Shown: positions 34,443 to 43,460, counted from the stretch's first letter. The stretch is DNA of 64,000 bases from Paenarthrobacter sp. (GCA_031179305.1 JAPSHX010000008.1:1-64000); one strand, 5' to 3'. Made by a program: numbers and translations. Notes: generated by a model not told the origin, from the sequence alone.

Positions 34443-36334
34443 CCCGCAGGGACCGAGGACGGCGCTGATGTGGGCTGCGGGGATGTGTCGGAAGTGGGTG
34501 TTGGCGCCTCGTCCTGCAGCCGCTGCGAGGCGTTGGCCAGGGCATCCACTACCTTGAGCTGGTTCCGAATTTCCTTGATTCTCATGTCCCGCTCCACGGC
34601 GTAGGTAGCCGCCGCTTTCTGTGCGGCCGCCACTGATTCCGTTAGTGAACGGTGGTGCTCCTCGGCGATCTCCGTGAAGTGGTCGCGTGTAGCCCGCTGG
34701 ACCAACCGCAGCCTGTCCTTGAGCTGCTTTCCCACCTGGAATACAACATCGTCCACGTGCTTCCGGACCAGGATCTTGGCTTCGGATTGGCGTTGCTTGA
34801 GCCTGGCCTCCTTATCTTCCCGGTACGCCTTTCGCCCGAGCATCAACCCGGCTCCTACGGACAACGGATTGATAAGGGCCATCCCAAAGATGCCCGTCAG
34901 CAGACCAAACATCAGCACGCCCCCGTAGGACCCGCGCATCCCGATCAGCACCTTTTGCAGCGGACCGAGGTGCCCGTCTTCCATATCCTGGATGTCGGCC
35001 ACAGGGTCCAGTACGCCGCCGGTATCGGATACCTTCAACGCCGGCAGGGCAACCTCATCTTCTGAGAAGTGCTCTGCCACTTGCGTGGCCAACCATTGAG
35101 CTCGTTCGCTGGTCCACACGAACGTATCCGATACCGCTGCTGCCGTACTCTGTTCCAGCCACTGCGTGAATTGCTCCCACGCGGGTCCAGGGTCACCCTG
35201 ATCTATGGCAATTTCGGCCTCGCGTTGGATCCTGCGCAGCCTATCCCTCAGGTCATATTCCATGTCGGCGATGAGGTCGCCGATGCCATCGTTGAGCGTT
35301 ATCTGCCAGCGGGCGGATCGTTTGCGGAGGGCGTCGGCGTCCTCCTTTGCCGCGTTCAAGCCGGCGATCATCTGCGGAGTTCCCGCCGGGTTCTCCAGGG
35401 CTTCGAGCTCCGAATGCAGCGCCAGCCTGAGGTTTTCGCTGACGGTCAACAGGTCGTTGCTCACGGATTTGCGTTGAATCCTGGCCGCCCCGCCCACAAT
35501 GTTGTTCCTCAGGTGCTCGATCAACGCCGGAAACCCTGATTCTGCGTTCAGATCGGGGTCCTGCAGCCGCGCCGCATGGAGCCGCAACTCCGAGGACACG
35601 GGAAACAGCGGAATTTCAGGTCCCACTTCGGCCAGATGCCTTTGGTCCAGCTCCGCGATCCGGCGCCAGCTGGGATATAGGTCGGTCTTGGACAGCACGC
35701 ACAGAACGTTGGGGCTGATGCGCATCGCCTGGCGCAGGAACCGCATCTCCGGCTCAGTAAATTCCTGTGAAGCATCGGAGACGAACACCATGGCGTGCGC
35801 CGACGGCAAGGCGGTCAACGTAGTCAAGGTATGTGTGGACCCCAGGCCACCAACGCCTGGAGAGTCCACGATCGTCAGCCCGCTGCTCAGCAGTTTCCGG
35901 GGGAGGGAAACTTCGGCCGCGACGATGTTCTTCCTGTTGCCCGGATTGCCCTTTTCGGAGACGTATTCCGCGAGTTCATCCAGCCGCACCGGCTGCCGTT
36001 CCAGCCCGCTTTCGGGCCCGCCTGCGTCTCCTTCCGGTTCGATCCCGCGCTGACCGGGAACCAGGACAACGGCCGACGCCGGATCTCCCTGCCGTACGAC
36101 GGTAGGGACGGAGGTGGCAATGTCATCATCAACCGGGCAGACGGGTGCGTTCACCAAGGCGTTGATCAGCTGGCTCTTGCCCTGTTTGAATTCGCCCACT
36201 ACGATGACGCGGACGCTTGGATCGTGCAAACGGTTGAGGGTATTTTCCAGTCGGCGCCGGAGGTCGTTCCGGTCCCCAACCAGCGCCATGCCCTGCTCAA
36301 CCAACGTGGTCATGTGTCCTGTGTCCGCCACCAT
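34439..36334 (-). CDS. Dynamin-like GTPase, IniA-like
   Basis: 631 residues, close to mycobacterial IniA (640). P-loop VVGEFKQGKSQLINALVN around residues 47-60, G3 IVDSPGVGGLG, G4 LSKTD. A hydrophobic pair around residues 445-475 (GGVLMFGLLTGIFGMALINP then LSVGAGLMLG) resembles the membrane-inserting paddle of bacterial dynamins, flanked by long helical segments and ending in a Thr/Pro/Ser-rich tail. AAAGGAC lies before the ATG. It is separated from the IniB-like gene by a hairpin. IniA is known to be a GTP-dependent membrane-remodelling protein; the same role is inferred here. Confidence 0.9.
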   Translation of the reverse strand: MVADTGHMTTLVEQGMALVGDRNDLRRRLENTLNRLHDPSVRVIVVGEFKQGKSQLINALVNAPVCPVDDDIATSVPTVVRQGDPASAVVLVPGQRGIEPEGDAGGPESGLERQPVRLDELAEYVSEKGNPGNRKNIVAAEVSLPRKLLSSGLTIVDSPGVGGLGSTHTLTTLTALPSAHAMVFVSDASQEFTEPEMRFLRQAMRISPNVLCVLSKTDLYPSWRRIAELDQRHLAEVGPEIPLFPVSSELRLHAARLQDPDLNAESGFPALIEHLRNNIVGGAARIQRKSVSNDLLTVSENLRLALHSELEALENPAGTPQMIAGLNAAKEDADALRKRSARWQITLNDGIGDLIADMEYDLRDRLRRIQREAEIAIDQGDPGPAWEQFTQWLEQSTAAAVSDTFVWTSERAQWLATQVAEHFSEDEVALPALKVSDTGGVLDPVADIQDMEDGHLGPLQKVLIGMRGSYGGVLMFGLLTGIFGMALINPLSVGAGLMLGRKAYREDKEARLKQRQSEAKILVRKHVDDVVFQVGKQLKDRLRLVQRATRDHFTEIAEEHHRSLTESVAAAQKAAATYAVERDMRIKEIRNQLKVVDALANASQRLQDEAPTPTSDTSPQPTSAPSSVPAG

Positions 36335-36373
36335 TTGTCCTTTGCTCTGCCTGCCTCGCCGTTGAGGCCACGA

Positions 36374-36409
36374 AGTGCCCGGCAGACGTTTTTGCGTCTG
36401 CCGGGCACT
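36374..36409 (-). terminator. Strong hairpin between the IniB-like and IniA-like genes
   Basis: Perfect 15-bp arms (36374-36388, 36395-36409) with loop TTTTTG. It lies inside the presumed operon, with no U-tract after it on the minus strand, so it could partly terminate or stabilise the upstream mRNA. Confidence 0.6.
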
Positions 36410-36468
36410 GCTGGGGTGTTCGTAAACGTCGTGTCTTGGATCGTTACGACGTCTGGATTTTTTTGGTG

Positions 36469-37830
36469 CTAGTCGATTTCCACATCGTTCTTGGCCACGA
36501 CGATCGAGTCGTCGATGTCGTTGTATTCGACGTCCACATCGAGCTCGTTGTCGGCGATGACCGTGTTGTCCTCCACGTTGGTGTATTCGACATCCACCTC
36601 GTTGTCCTGGATAACCGTGGAATCGTAATTGACCTGGACATCTTCGACGTCGATCTCCTTGGAGTTGTCGATCTCCAGCTCGTTGTCCTGGATAACCGTG
36701 GAATCGTAGTTGACCTGGACATCTTCCAGTTCCACGTTGGTGGAGTGGTCGTTGGTGTACTCCAGATCCACCTCGTTGTCCTTGATGATGGTGGAGTTCT
36801 CGATATTCGTGTACTCCACGTCCACGTCGCCGACTTCCAGTTCGGTCTCATTGTTGTAGGAGTCCTTGTTGAAGGAATCCGTGTTGTGGATGTTGGTGTG
36901 GGAATTGTCCACGGAGTTGTCCTCGTTGAAGGAATCCTCAAATTCCACGTCCACGTCTACATCGGTGTTGTAGGAGTCCTTGGTTACGGAGTGATCGTCG
37001 TTGAAGGAATCCTTGACCTCGATGTTCGTGTTGCCGATCTCAACGTCTCCTGGGCCCGATTCACTGATACTCACCGAGTTATCCGTCGAATGGTCGTCAG
37101 TGTTGGTGGTGTTTCCGGAGTCCTTCACGTCGTCGCCGGCAGCAATTGCTCCGTCACCCGAGGCAACCACAGCGTCCTGGTTGAAGAGCTGCGTGACATC
37201 GCCGTCCGCCCAGATGTTCTGGTTTACCGACTGGTCGGTAATCGTGTCGCGGTCGTCGATGGTGGTGGTGTAGGAGTAGTTGTTCACTACGTGGACCAGC
37301 TGCTGGACGGCATGTGCATGGTCGTCCCAGTCACCGCCGCCACCACCATGACCGCCACCACCATGACCATGATCGTCATCGTCGTGACCACCCCAGCCAC
37401 CGCCGCCACCACCATGACCGCCACCACCATGACCATGATCGTCATCGTCGTGACCACCCCAGCCACCGCCGCCACCGCCATGACCGCCACCGCCATGTCC
37501 ATGGTCGTCGTCGTCCCTGTCCGGGCGTCCGCCGCCACCGCCGCCACCGTGCGGGCGATCATCGTCGTCGCGGCCGCCCCAGCCGCCGCCCCCACCAGTG
37601 GAAGCGTTGTTGCCACCCGTGTTGTATTCGCGGTCGAACGACGAACGGGCGTTGATGGGTGCGTAGTCGAGGACCACCGGGCGGACAGCGTCGACGTCGG
37701 CCGACGAGACGTCGCGCAGGCCTGCTGCGGCGAGCGCTGCTTCGGGATCCCGTACGAATTCTTCAGCGGCATCAGGATCGTTGAACAGGCTCATCAGGAA
37801 CTGCACGAGCTGTTGTGCGAGTGTAGGCAT
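36469..37830 (-). CDS. IniB-like protein with Gly/His/Asp repeats and acidic Asn/Asp tail
   Basis: 453 residues. The first about 50, MPTLAQQLVQFLMSLFNDPD then AAEEFVRDPEAALAAAGL, match the IniB N-terminal domain. Residues about 78-170 are Gly-rich with HDDDDHGHGGGGHGGGG blocks, three on a 22-residue period. The remainder is an acidic Asp/Asn/Thr/Val tail with repeats such as VQVNYDSTVIQDNE twice and DSFN elements. It has no signal peptide or membrane helix. The His/Asp blocks could bind metal ions (inference). GAGGGAG precedes the ATG. Position and order match iniB of the isoniazid-inducible mycobacterial operon. Confidence 0.88.
   Translation of the reverse strand: MPTLAQQLVQFLMSLFNDPDAAEEFVRDPEAALAAAGLRDVSSADVDAVRPVVLDYAPINARSSFDREYNTGGNNASTGGGGGWGGRDDDDRPHGGGGGGGRPDRDDDDHGHGGGGHGGGGGGWGGHDDDDHGHGGGGHGGGGGGWGGHDDDDHGHGGGGHGGGGGDWDDHAHAVQQLVHVVNNYSYTTTIDDRDTITDQSVNQNIWADGDVTQLFNQDAVVASGDGAIAAGDDVKDSGNTTNTDDHSTDNSVSISESGPGDVEIGNTNIEVKDSFNDDHSVTKDSYNTDVDVDVEFEDSFNEDNSVDNSHTNIHNTDSFNKDSYNNETELEVGDVDVEYTNIENSTIIKDNEVDLEYTNDHSTNVELEDVQVNYDSTVIQDNELEIDNSKEIDVEDVQVNYDSTVIQDNEVDVEYTNVEDNTVIADNELDVDVEYNDIDDSIVVAKNDVEID
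37341..37506. repeat. 66-bp in-frame tandem repeats in the IniB-like gene
   Basis: Units start at 37341, 37407 and 37473 (66-bp period), the first two nearly identical over their length, the third diverging after about 30 bp. They encode a 22-residue Gly/His/Asp motif. Confidence 0.85.
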
Positions 37831-37937
37831 TGGAGTGCTCCCTCAAATTCTGTGATGGATAATGATTCGCCCGGCGCCTTTGCCGGGCTTGCATTCAACG
37901 TATTGCCCGGGCTGGTAACCGGGCATCGGGGGTGGTC

Positions 37938-37989
37938 CCCCTACCGGTTCCCCCATCGTTAGGGGATTGCCCGGTTTTCCGTTAGGGGG
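37938..37989. promoter_or_regulatory. Putative LuxR-type binding boxes before the IniB-like gene
   Basis: CCCCTACCG (37938-37946) faces CGTTAGGGG (37957-37965), an inverted pair differing at one position. A second CGTTAGGGG (37980-37988) follows 23 bp away in the same orientation. A possible minus-strand -10, TACGTT, is at 37897-37902, so the boxes would sit roughly 50-100 bp upstream of transcription start, suiting an activator. Confidence 0.55.
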
Positions 37990-38005
37990 TGGAGGGTATT
38001 GCCGC

Positions 38006-40093
38006 TTACGGAGGTGGGTACCCCTCCCCCAGTGCCAACCGAAGCCGTACAAGGAGTTCAGAGCGGCTTTCGGCCCCCAAGCGTCGTCGCATGCGTGCCA
38101 CGTGGTGCTCCGCCGTTCGGGGGGAGATGTAAATGGCTTCGCCGATTTCCCGGTAGGTCTTGCCTTCCAGGATGAGCCGAGCCACCTCACGTTCCCTGGC
38201 GCTGAGTCCGGAGGAGTCAGGAGCTCCAGGGCCGCCCCCGTTGTCCATGACAGGCTGAGCGGGAACAGCGGTGCGAGCATCTTCCTGCCGCTCCGACGGC
38301 GCGGCAGACGGGGCCGAACCTTGGGGGTGCAGGTCCCTGGCACATGCGAGCAGCTTCACCATGTCGCGGCGTTCTTCCGCATGCGCCGCCGCATGGCCCG
38401 CCAAGCGCGCACCCTCCCAAGGCATGCCGACGGCGGCCAGGCCGCGGGCCGCTGTTTCGACGTCGGACGCTTCAAAACGACCGGCTAGGACCGAGACCCA
38501 GGTCTTACCACCAGCCGCGAGCACGGACGCCAGATGACTGTGCTCCGATGCCCGCACCAGCGCTGCCGCATGCGGTGCCAGCCCGGCAGGGTCTTCGCTC
38601 AGCAACGCCGCCTGCACGGCCGCCCAATGCAAGGGCACCGCCCACAAGGGCGGGTTGCCCAGCCGCCCCAGCAAGTCCCAAGCGCCCTCGAGGTAATGCG
38701 CAACCCTCCTTGATTCCCGCAACCGCGCAGCAGTAATCATCAACTCGCCCCATGGCAACAGGCTGTAGAGGTCTACGGAAACGTGCATCATCGACTCGCG
38801 GGCCCTGTCCCAAGCCAGCACCAGCTCGTGCACGTCACTGCCCCGCCGCGCAAGGCCTACTTCCAAGGCCGCCAGCAGGAACTCATCCCGAGGCGCCAGG
38901 GCCCAGTGATTGGCTTTGACGGCCTCATTGATGGCCAAACGTGCGTCGTCGGCGTTGTCCTGTTGCATGGAGGACCACGCGCGCAACAAGAACAGTCGGG
39001 GACGGGCTGCGTTGCCACCCTGGCCTGCAGCCAACGCTGCCTTGAGCACGGTGTCCGCTACCGTCGGTTCCCCGCTGTGGAGGGCGCACAATGCAGCCAG
39101 AGCACCGGGGGTTTCCGGCAGGGGGATGGACGTTCCTGCCGCGTTCATCATGTCCGAGGCCCTGATGAGCTCGGGCAGCGCCAGTTCCGGTGCCGGCTCC
39201 AAGGTTTTCCGGAGCCCCTGCTGAGTCAGGGACATCGCAACCGCCAGGAGCGTAGGCGAACCGCTCTGAGGAACAGCTGACAGAAGCTCCTCCGCACCCA
39301 GCGGGTTTCCTGAACCGATCATGGCCACCGCAGCGAGAGGGGCCGAACCATCTATCGTGTCCGAACCCAGCCAGCTGTATGTATCGGCACTTCGGACGAG
39401 CATTCCACGCTGCGCCCAGACGGCGGCGGCCACGTCCACTCCGAGCCGAAGCTCGGGGGCCCCGGGCACCGCCAAGAGCCGGTCCACCATCCTGCCCGCG
39501 GAGTCCAAATCACCGGTAGCCGCTGTAGCCTGCGCATGTCTTGCCGCCTTGGCAACCTCGTCGCCTCCGGCCAGGAGGGCTTCGGCGTAGAGTTCGGCGG
39601 CCAATTGCGGGTCTGATTCCAAAGCGTCGTCAGCAGCCCGTTCCAGCTCAGCGACGACACGAGGATCATGAAACCCGTTCCTCGCCAGGTCACGGGCCAG
39701 ATCCCCTAGTGCCTGGCCCTCCTGGAAAGTCTTATCCACCAATTCCCTTTGCAGCGCCCGGATACGGGAGGCAGGGGTTCCCTTCAGCAGGGCGTACCGT
39801 GCAGTGCCCACCACAGTCCCATCCGGCGAAAGCAACCCGGTTTCTTTGGCAGCGGCAATGATCGAGTCCAAGCCGTCAGGGTCGCCCAGGCCTTCAGCGT
39901 CACGCAGGCTGTCGGGAAGGGGCGACGGGATGGAGAATCCTACGGACAGGGCCAGAAGCAGCTCGCGGATAGCGGCAGTCGCATCCCCCAACACGGGACC
40001 CATGTTTGAGCCCGGGGTGTCTATTGCGTGGTTGAGGGGGTGATCGTCTGCCCCGGCCCGAAGGTGCCCGGGCTTATGGTCGTTTCCCGTCAT
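38006..40093 (-). CDS. Large LuxR-family regulator with helical repeat region
   Basis: 695 residues. Only the C-terminal about 65 residues are diagnostic: LSAREREVARLILEGKTYRE then IGEAIYISPRTAEHHVARMRRRLGA, a NarL/GerE-type HTH. The first about 600 are alpha-helical and Ala/Leu-rich, like TPR arrays of LAL/MalT-type regulators, but no Walker A was seen. It begins 3 bp after the Hsp70-like stop and is followed by a 175-bp gap holding the CGTTAGGGG boxes. It probably activates the IniB-like operon. Confidence 0.87.
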   Translation of the reverse strand: MTGNDHKPGHLRAGADDHPLNHAIDTPGSNMGPVLGDATAAIRELLLALSVGFSIPSPLPDSLRDAEGLGDPDGLDSIIAAAKETGLLSPDGTVVGTARYALLKGTPASRIRALQRELVDKTFQEGQALGDLARDLARNGFHDPRVVAELERAADDALESDPQLAAELYAEALLAGGDEVAKAARHAQATAATGDLDSAGRMVDRLLAVPGAPELRLGVDVAAAVWAQRGMLVRSADTYSWLGSDTIDGSAPLAAVAMIGSGNPLGAEELLSAVPQSGSPTLLAVAMSLTQQGLRKTLEPAPELALPELIRASDMMNAAGTSIPLPETPGALAALCALHSGEPTVADTVLKAALAAGQGGNAARPRLFLLRAWSSMQQDNADDARLAINEAVKANHWALAPRDEFLLAALEVGLARRGSDVHELVLAWDRARESMMHVSVDLYSLLPWGELMITAARLRESRRVAHYLEGAWDLLGRLGNPPLWAVPLHWAAVQAALLSEDPAGLAPHAAALVRASEHSHLASVLAAGGKTWVSVLAGRFEASDVETAARGLAAVGMPWEGARLAGHAAAHAEERRDMVKLLACARDLHPQGSAPSAAPSERQEDARTAVPAQPVMDNGGGPGAPDSSGLSAREREVARLILEGKTYREIGEAIYISPRTAEHHVARMRRRLGAESRSELLVRLRLALGEGYPPP

Positions 40094-40096
40094 GGG

Positions 40097-42181
40097 TTAG
40101 ACCGCCGAGAGCAGCGCGGGATCCGGAGAAGGGCTGGTTTCTGTCGGTGAAGGCGCTGGATCAGGGACGGCCGGCGGGGTGGTCTCCTGCGAAACTATCG
40201 GTTCCGGCGACGCCGGCGGGTCCTGAACGGCCGTTGGCTCGGGCTGCGGGGCGGTTGGCTCCGGCTCCGGCGATGGCGACGGCGGTGGCGTCACCGGATC
40301 CACGGGAGTGGTGGGTGGTGTTGTTGGTTCGTTTGCCGGTGGGGTTGTTGGGTCCGTGGTTACCGGTGGTGGTGTTGTGGTTGTCGGCGGAGGCGTCGGT
40401 CCGCTTGCGGCACCTCCTGTCGGATCGGGCGCGGGGGTTGTTGGCGGCGTAGTAGCCGGAGGCGGCGTCTGAGTACCCGGAGTGGAAGTTCCCGTTCCGG
40501 GGGCAGTGGGTGTGGTGGTACCTCCCGTCCCGCCGGCTGCTGTATCAGAGGACGTGCCGCCGGAACCCGTCCCTGCCGTGCTGCCGGAACCATTGGCCGC
40601 GCTGCCTGTCCCCGCGTTAGTAGCCCCCGCGTTCGCACCCTGTTTGGCCGGCGCCGTTCCTTTGGATCCAGCCCTCGTCACCCCGGTCTTGACGCTCGCC
40701 TCAAGTCCCGCTGCCGGTCCTCCGACAACAGGGGCGGAAGCGGTGGCGCCTCCTGCCCCCGAAGCTTTGGCGCCGGAAGCTTGCGCACCGGTGTCGCGCA
40801 TGACGTCGGCCGCCTGGTTTCCAAACACGGTAGTCAGCAGACCGGTGCCTTCAGGGCTTTGCGCTGCCGTGGCGGTCGCGATGGTCAGCGCGGTTGCTGC
40901 TACCGCGGCTGCCGCTGCCATCCTGACACGGGGCCGCGGGGCGTGGCGGCCTGACTTGTCCGAAGCAGCTTTGAGGCGCCCGAGTGCCGGAGCCCGGTTC
41001 GGGAGGTGCGGCCTCCCCAACGCAATGGCCACAGGTTCCTCAGACCCGGAAGCCGTAACTGACGCTGATGACGCGGCCGTAGCCGCATCCACTGCACCTG
41101 CCCCACTGGAGCGCAGGCCAGCCACGGCAGCGCCGAGGCAGATGGACGACTTGGGATCGGCGTCGACGGCGATCGGACGGTCCAGTTCCACGGAAATGAG
41201 CTCCGCCACGAGTGGAATCCGGGACGATCCTCCGATGAGCAGCACTGCGCTCAGGTCCTGCGCTTCAAGGTTGATACTCCGCAGGCTGCGTTCAAGGGCG
41301 TCCACAGTGTCCCTGACAGGGGCCTCGATCATCGCCTCGAATTCGGAACGGACCAACCGCACGGACAACTGAGATCCAGGCAGAGACACGGCGACGCTGG
41401 CTTCGCTGTCCAGCGAAAGTGCCTCCTTGGCTTCCCGGCACTCCCGCCTCAACCGTGAGAGAGCCGCCAAAGTCTCCGGAGAGCTCACATCCAAAGCCGC
41501 GCCCTCGCCAAGGTGACCCATCACGTGACGCAGGACGGCGGCGTCGAAATCGGCGCCGCCAAGGGTCTCAATGCCATCCGGACGGCCCAATAGCTCAAAG
41601 TTTCCCGCGCTCGCTTTGCGGAGGATAGCGGTGTCGAAAGTGCCGCCGCCGAGGTCGTACACCGCGACGACGCTGCCGTCTTCCACACGGGTCTGGGAGG
41701 CATAGTGCAGGGCTGCGGCTTCCGGCTCACTGATCAGGGTGATGTCCTCCAATCCGGCCACTTGGAGCGCTGCGAGGACAAGCGAGGTGCGGTGCTGGCC
41801 CCATGCCGCGGGGTGCGTCATAATGATCGACGACGGCGAGCTGCCTTCGCGCTCCTCAGCCCTGTCCACCACCCACCGTGCCATAGTGGCATATACGTCT
41901 TCGGGGGCCAGCCAGCTCTCTCCGACAGCGAGCGGAACCGAGTCACCTATCCTGCGCTTGAATTCCCGCACCATGCGCTGGGGGTCGTCCAGTCCGCGAC
42001 GTTCGGCCGCTTCTCCTACCAAAACCCGGCCGTCTTCTGCATAGAACAACACCGACGGCACGGCGCTGCCATGCAGGCCCAACGGAAGGATCCCGGGTGC
42101 TGGAGTTGGGCCCTGGTCAGGTCTTACCAGGGCTGCGGCGGTAAAACTGGTCCCGACGTCAATGGCGAGAACATAGCTCAT
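40097..42181 (-). CDS. Membrane-anchored Hsp70-like protein with Pro/Thr-rich outer domain
   Basis: 694 residues. Residues 1-355 are an Hsp70/actin-fold ATPase: AIDVGTSFTAAALV, VAVYDLGGGTFDTAIL (phosphate loop) and LLIGGSSRIPLVAEL (adenosine). No canonical substrate-binding domain. A linker, one transmembrane helix (about 421-440, AAAAAVAATALTIATATAA) after RHAPRPRVR, then about 250 residues rich in Gly, Ala, Thr and Pro, probably outside the membrane. So it could link an external signal with an internal chaperone-like ATPase. It is the first gene of the block with the LuxR regulator. Confidence 0.88.
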   Translation of the reverse strand: MSYVLAIDVGTSFTAAALVRPDQGPTPAPGILPLGLHGSAVPSVLFYAEDGRVLVGEAAERRGLDDPQRMVREFKRRIGDSVPLAVGESWLAPEDVYATMARWVVDRAEEREGSSPSSIIMTHPAAWGQHRTSLVLAALQVAGLEDITLISEPEAAALHYASQTRVEDGSVVAVYDLGGGTFDTAILRKASAGNFELLGRPDGIETLGGADFDAAVLRHVMGHLGEGAALDVSSPETLAALSRLRRECREAKEALSLDSEASVAVSLPGSQLSVRLVRSEFEAMIEAPVRDTVDALERSLRSINLEAQDLSAVLLIGGSSRIPLVAELISVELDRPIAVDADPKSSICLGAAVAGLRSSGAGAVDAATAASSASVTASGSEEPVAIALGRPHLPNRAPALGRLKAASDKSGRHAPRPRVRMAAAAAVAATALTIATATAAQSPEGTGLLTTVFGNQAADVMRDTGAQASGAKASGAGGATASAPVVGGPAAGLEASVKTGVTRAGSKGTAPAKQGANAGATNAGTGSAANGSGSTAGTGSGGTSSDTAAGGTGGTTTPTAPGTGTSTPGTQTPPPATTPPTTPAPDPTGGAASGPTPPPTTTTPPPVTTDPTTPPANEPTTPPTTPVDPVTPPPSPSPEPEPTAPQPEPTAVQDPPASPEPIVSQETTPPAVPDPAPSPTETSPSPDPALLSAV

Positions 42182-42279
42182 GGTTACCTCGAAAAGAACA
42201 CGGCGCGTCGCTAGCGGACTGCATCACAAGCGGGTTCTGAACAAGCTAGCACCTGCCCCCAGCGGGTAAAAGCCTCAGG

Positions 42280-42320
42280 TGCTACACCAAATTGTCATTA
42301 TTGCTACACCAAATTGTCAT
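42280..42320. repeat. Two 19-bp direct repeats, 22 bp apart, upstream of the Hsp70-like gene
   Basis: TGCTACACCAAATTGTCAT occurs at 42280-42298 and 42302-42320, identical and AT-rich, about 100 bp upstream of the Hsp70-like start. A 22-bp period places both on nearly the same DNA face, as for a dimeric or cooperative regulator. Confidence 0.7.
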
Positions 42321-42389
42321 ATTCCAAGACCACCATACGCACAGAGGAACGAAGCCCCTGCTCAGGCGGCCAAGGAGGCATTCCGAAGG

Positions 42390-43460
42390 CTAGAGTCCGG
42401 AGTAGGAATGCAGGCCGTTGAAAACCGTGTTCACGAGTGTGAAGTTGATGATGACGCAGGCGTAGCCAACGATCGATAACCACGCTGCACGGGTTCCGGT
42501 CCAACCACGGGTGGCCCGGGCGTGCAGGTAGCCCGCGTAGACCACCCAGATCACGAAGGTCCAGACCTCCTTGGGGTCCCAGCCCCAGAAGCGGCCCCAG
42601 GCCTTTTCAGCCCAGATCGCACCAAACATGAGGGTGAACGTCCAGCCGATGAAGGCGATGGCGTTGATGCGGTAGGAGAGGTTCTCCAAGCTCAGTGCAT
42701 TCGGAACCAGGCGCATGAAGCCCAGGTTGTCTTTGCGGCCGGCAGCAAGGTTCTTCTGGCGGTACGACTGCAGCAACTGCAGCACAGACATGGCAAACGT
42801 CAGGGTGAACAATGCAGAGGAGAGCACCGCGATGGAAACGTGGATGATCAGCCAGTAGCTCTGCAGGGCCGGAACCAGGTGCCCCACCGGGGTCCAGAAG
42901 GCAGCCGAAGCTGCCACCAGCATGATGATGGCCAGCCCGATCACAAAGGTGCCCAGGAAGCGCAGGTCCCTGCGGATGAGAACTATCAGGAAAACAGCTA
43001 CGGCCACGAAGGCACCCGTGGTGAGGAACTCGTACATGTTTCCCCACGGCACCCGGCCCGCGCCAAATGCACGGGTAATCACGCCGGCGCCGTGGATGAG
43101 CACACCCAGCACCGTCAACGCAACAGCCACGCGGGCAGGCGCACGGCGTTCGCCCGCGTACTTCATGTCGCCGGCGGCGGTGCCGCCCTCAACGGTGAGG
43201 CCCGACGTCGGACGCTCGGCGCGGCCCGCCGGCCCACCGGCGTCGGGCCCCCCCAAGCCTCCCGCGACGCGGCCTGCGGAAACCGTGACCTTCTTCTCGC
43301 CGACGGCGCTTGCCGCGGCCTTCAGGTCAACGGCGCGGAGCATCTTGCTGCTCTTCGCCAAGTCCCAGGCAAAGGCGATGAACGCCACGGTGTACGTTCC
43401 GGCGGCCAACAGCATGAACAGCTCGCTGTACTGGCCCAGGGTTTCGTTGATGACGGGCAT
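42390..43460 (-). CDS. ccsB: Cytochrome c biogenesis protein CcsB (CcsA/ResC family)
   Basis: 356 residues from ATG 43460 (MPVINETLGQYSELFML), overlapping the resB stop as TAATG. Multiple membrane helices, and the heme-handling tryptophan-rich motif WGRFWGWDPKEVWTFVIWVV. With ResB it forms the system II machinery that moves heme outward and attaches it to apocytochromes. An ATG at 43532 would add 24 unrelated residues inside resB. Confidence 0.93.
   Translation of the reverse strand: MPVINETLGQYSELFMLLAAGTYTVAFIAFAWDLAKSSKMLRAVDLKAAASAVGEKKVTVSAGRVAGGLGGPDAGGPAGRAERPTSGLTVEGGTAAGDMKYAGERRAPARVAVALTVLGVLIHGAGVITRAFGAGRVPWGNMYEFLTTGAFVAVAVFLIVLIRRDLRFLGTFVIGLAIIMLVAASAAFWTPVGHLVPALQSYWLIIHVSIAVLSSALFTLTFAMSVLQLLQSYRQKNLAAGRKDNLGFMRLVPNALSLENLSYRINAIAFIGWTFTLMFGAIWAEKAWGRFWGWDPKEVWTFVIWVVYAGYLHARATRGWTGTRAAWLSIVGYACVIINFTLVNTVFNGLHSYSGL

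Noticed and set aside
36436..37962. A 508-codon plus-strand frame opposite the IniB-like gene
   Set aside because: It is antisense to a gene with a recognised N-terminal domain and ribosome site; its Val/His-rich repeats mirror the repetitive codons of the real gene.
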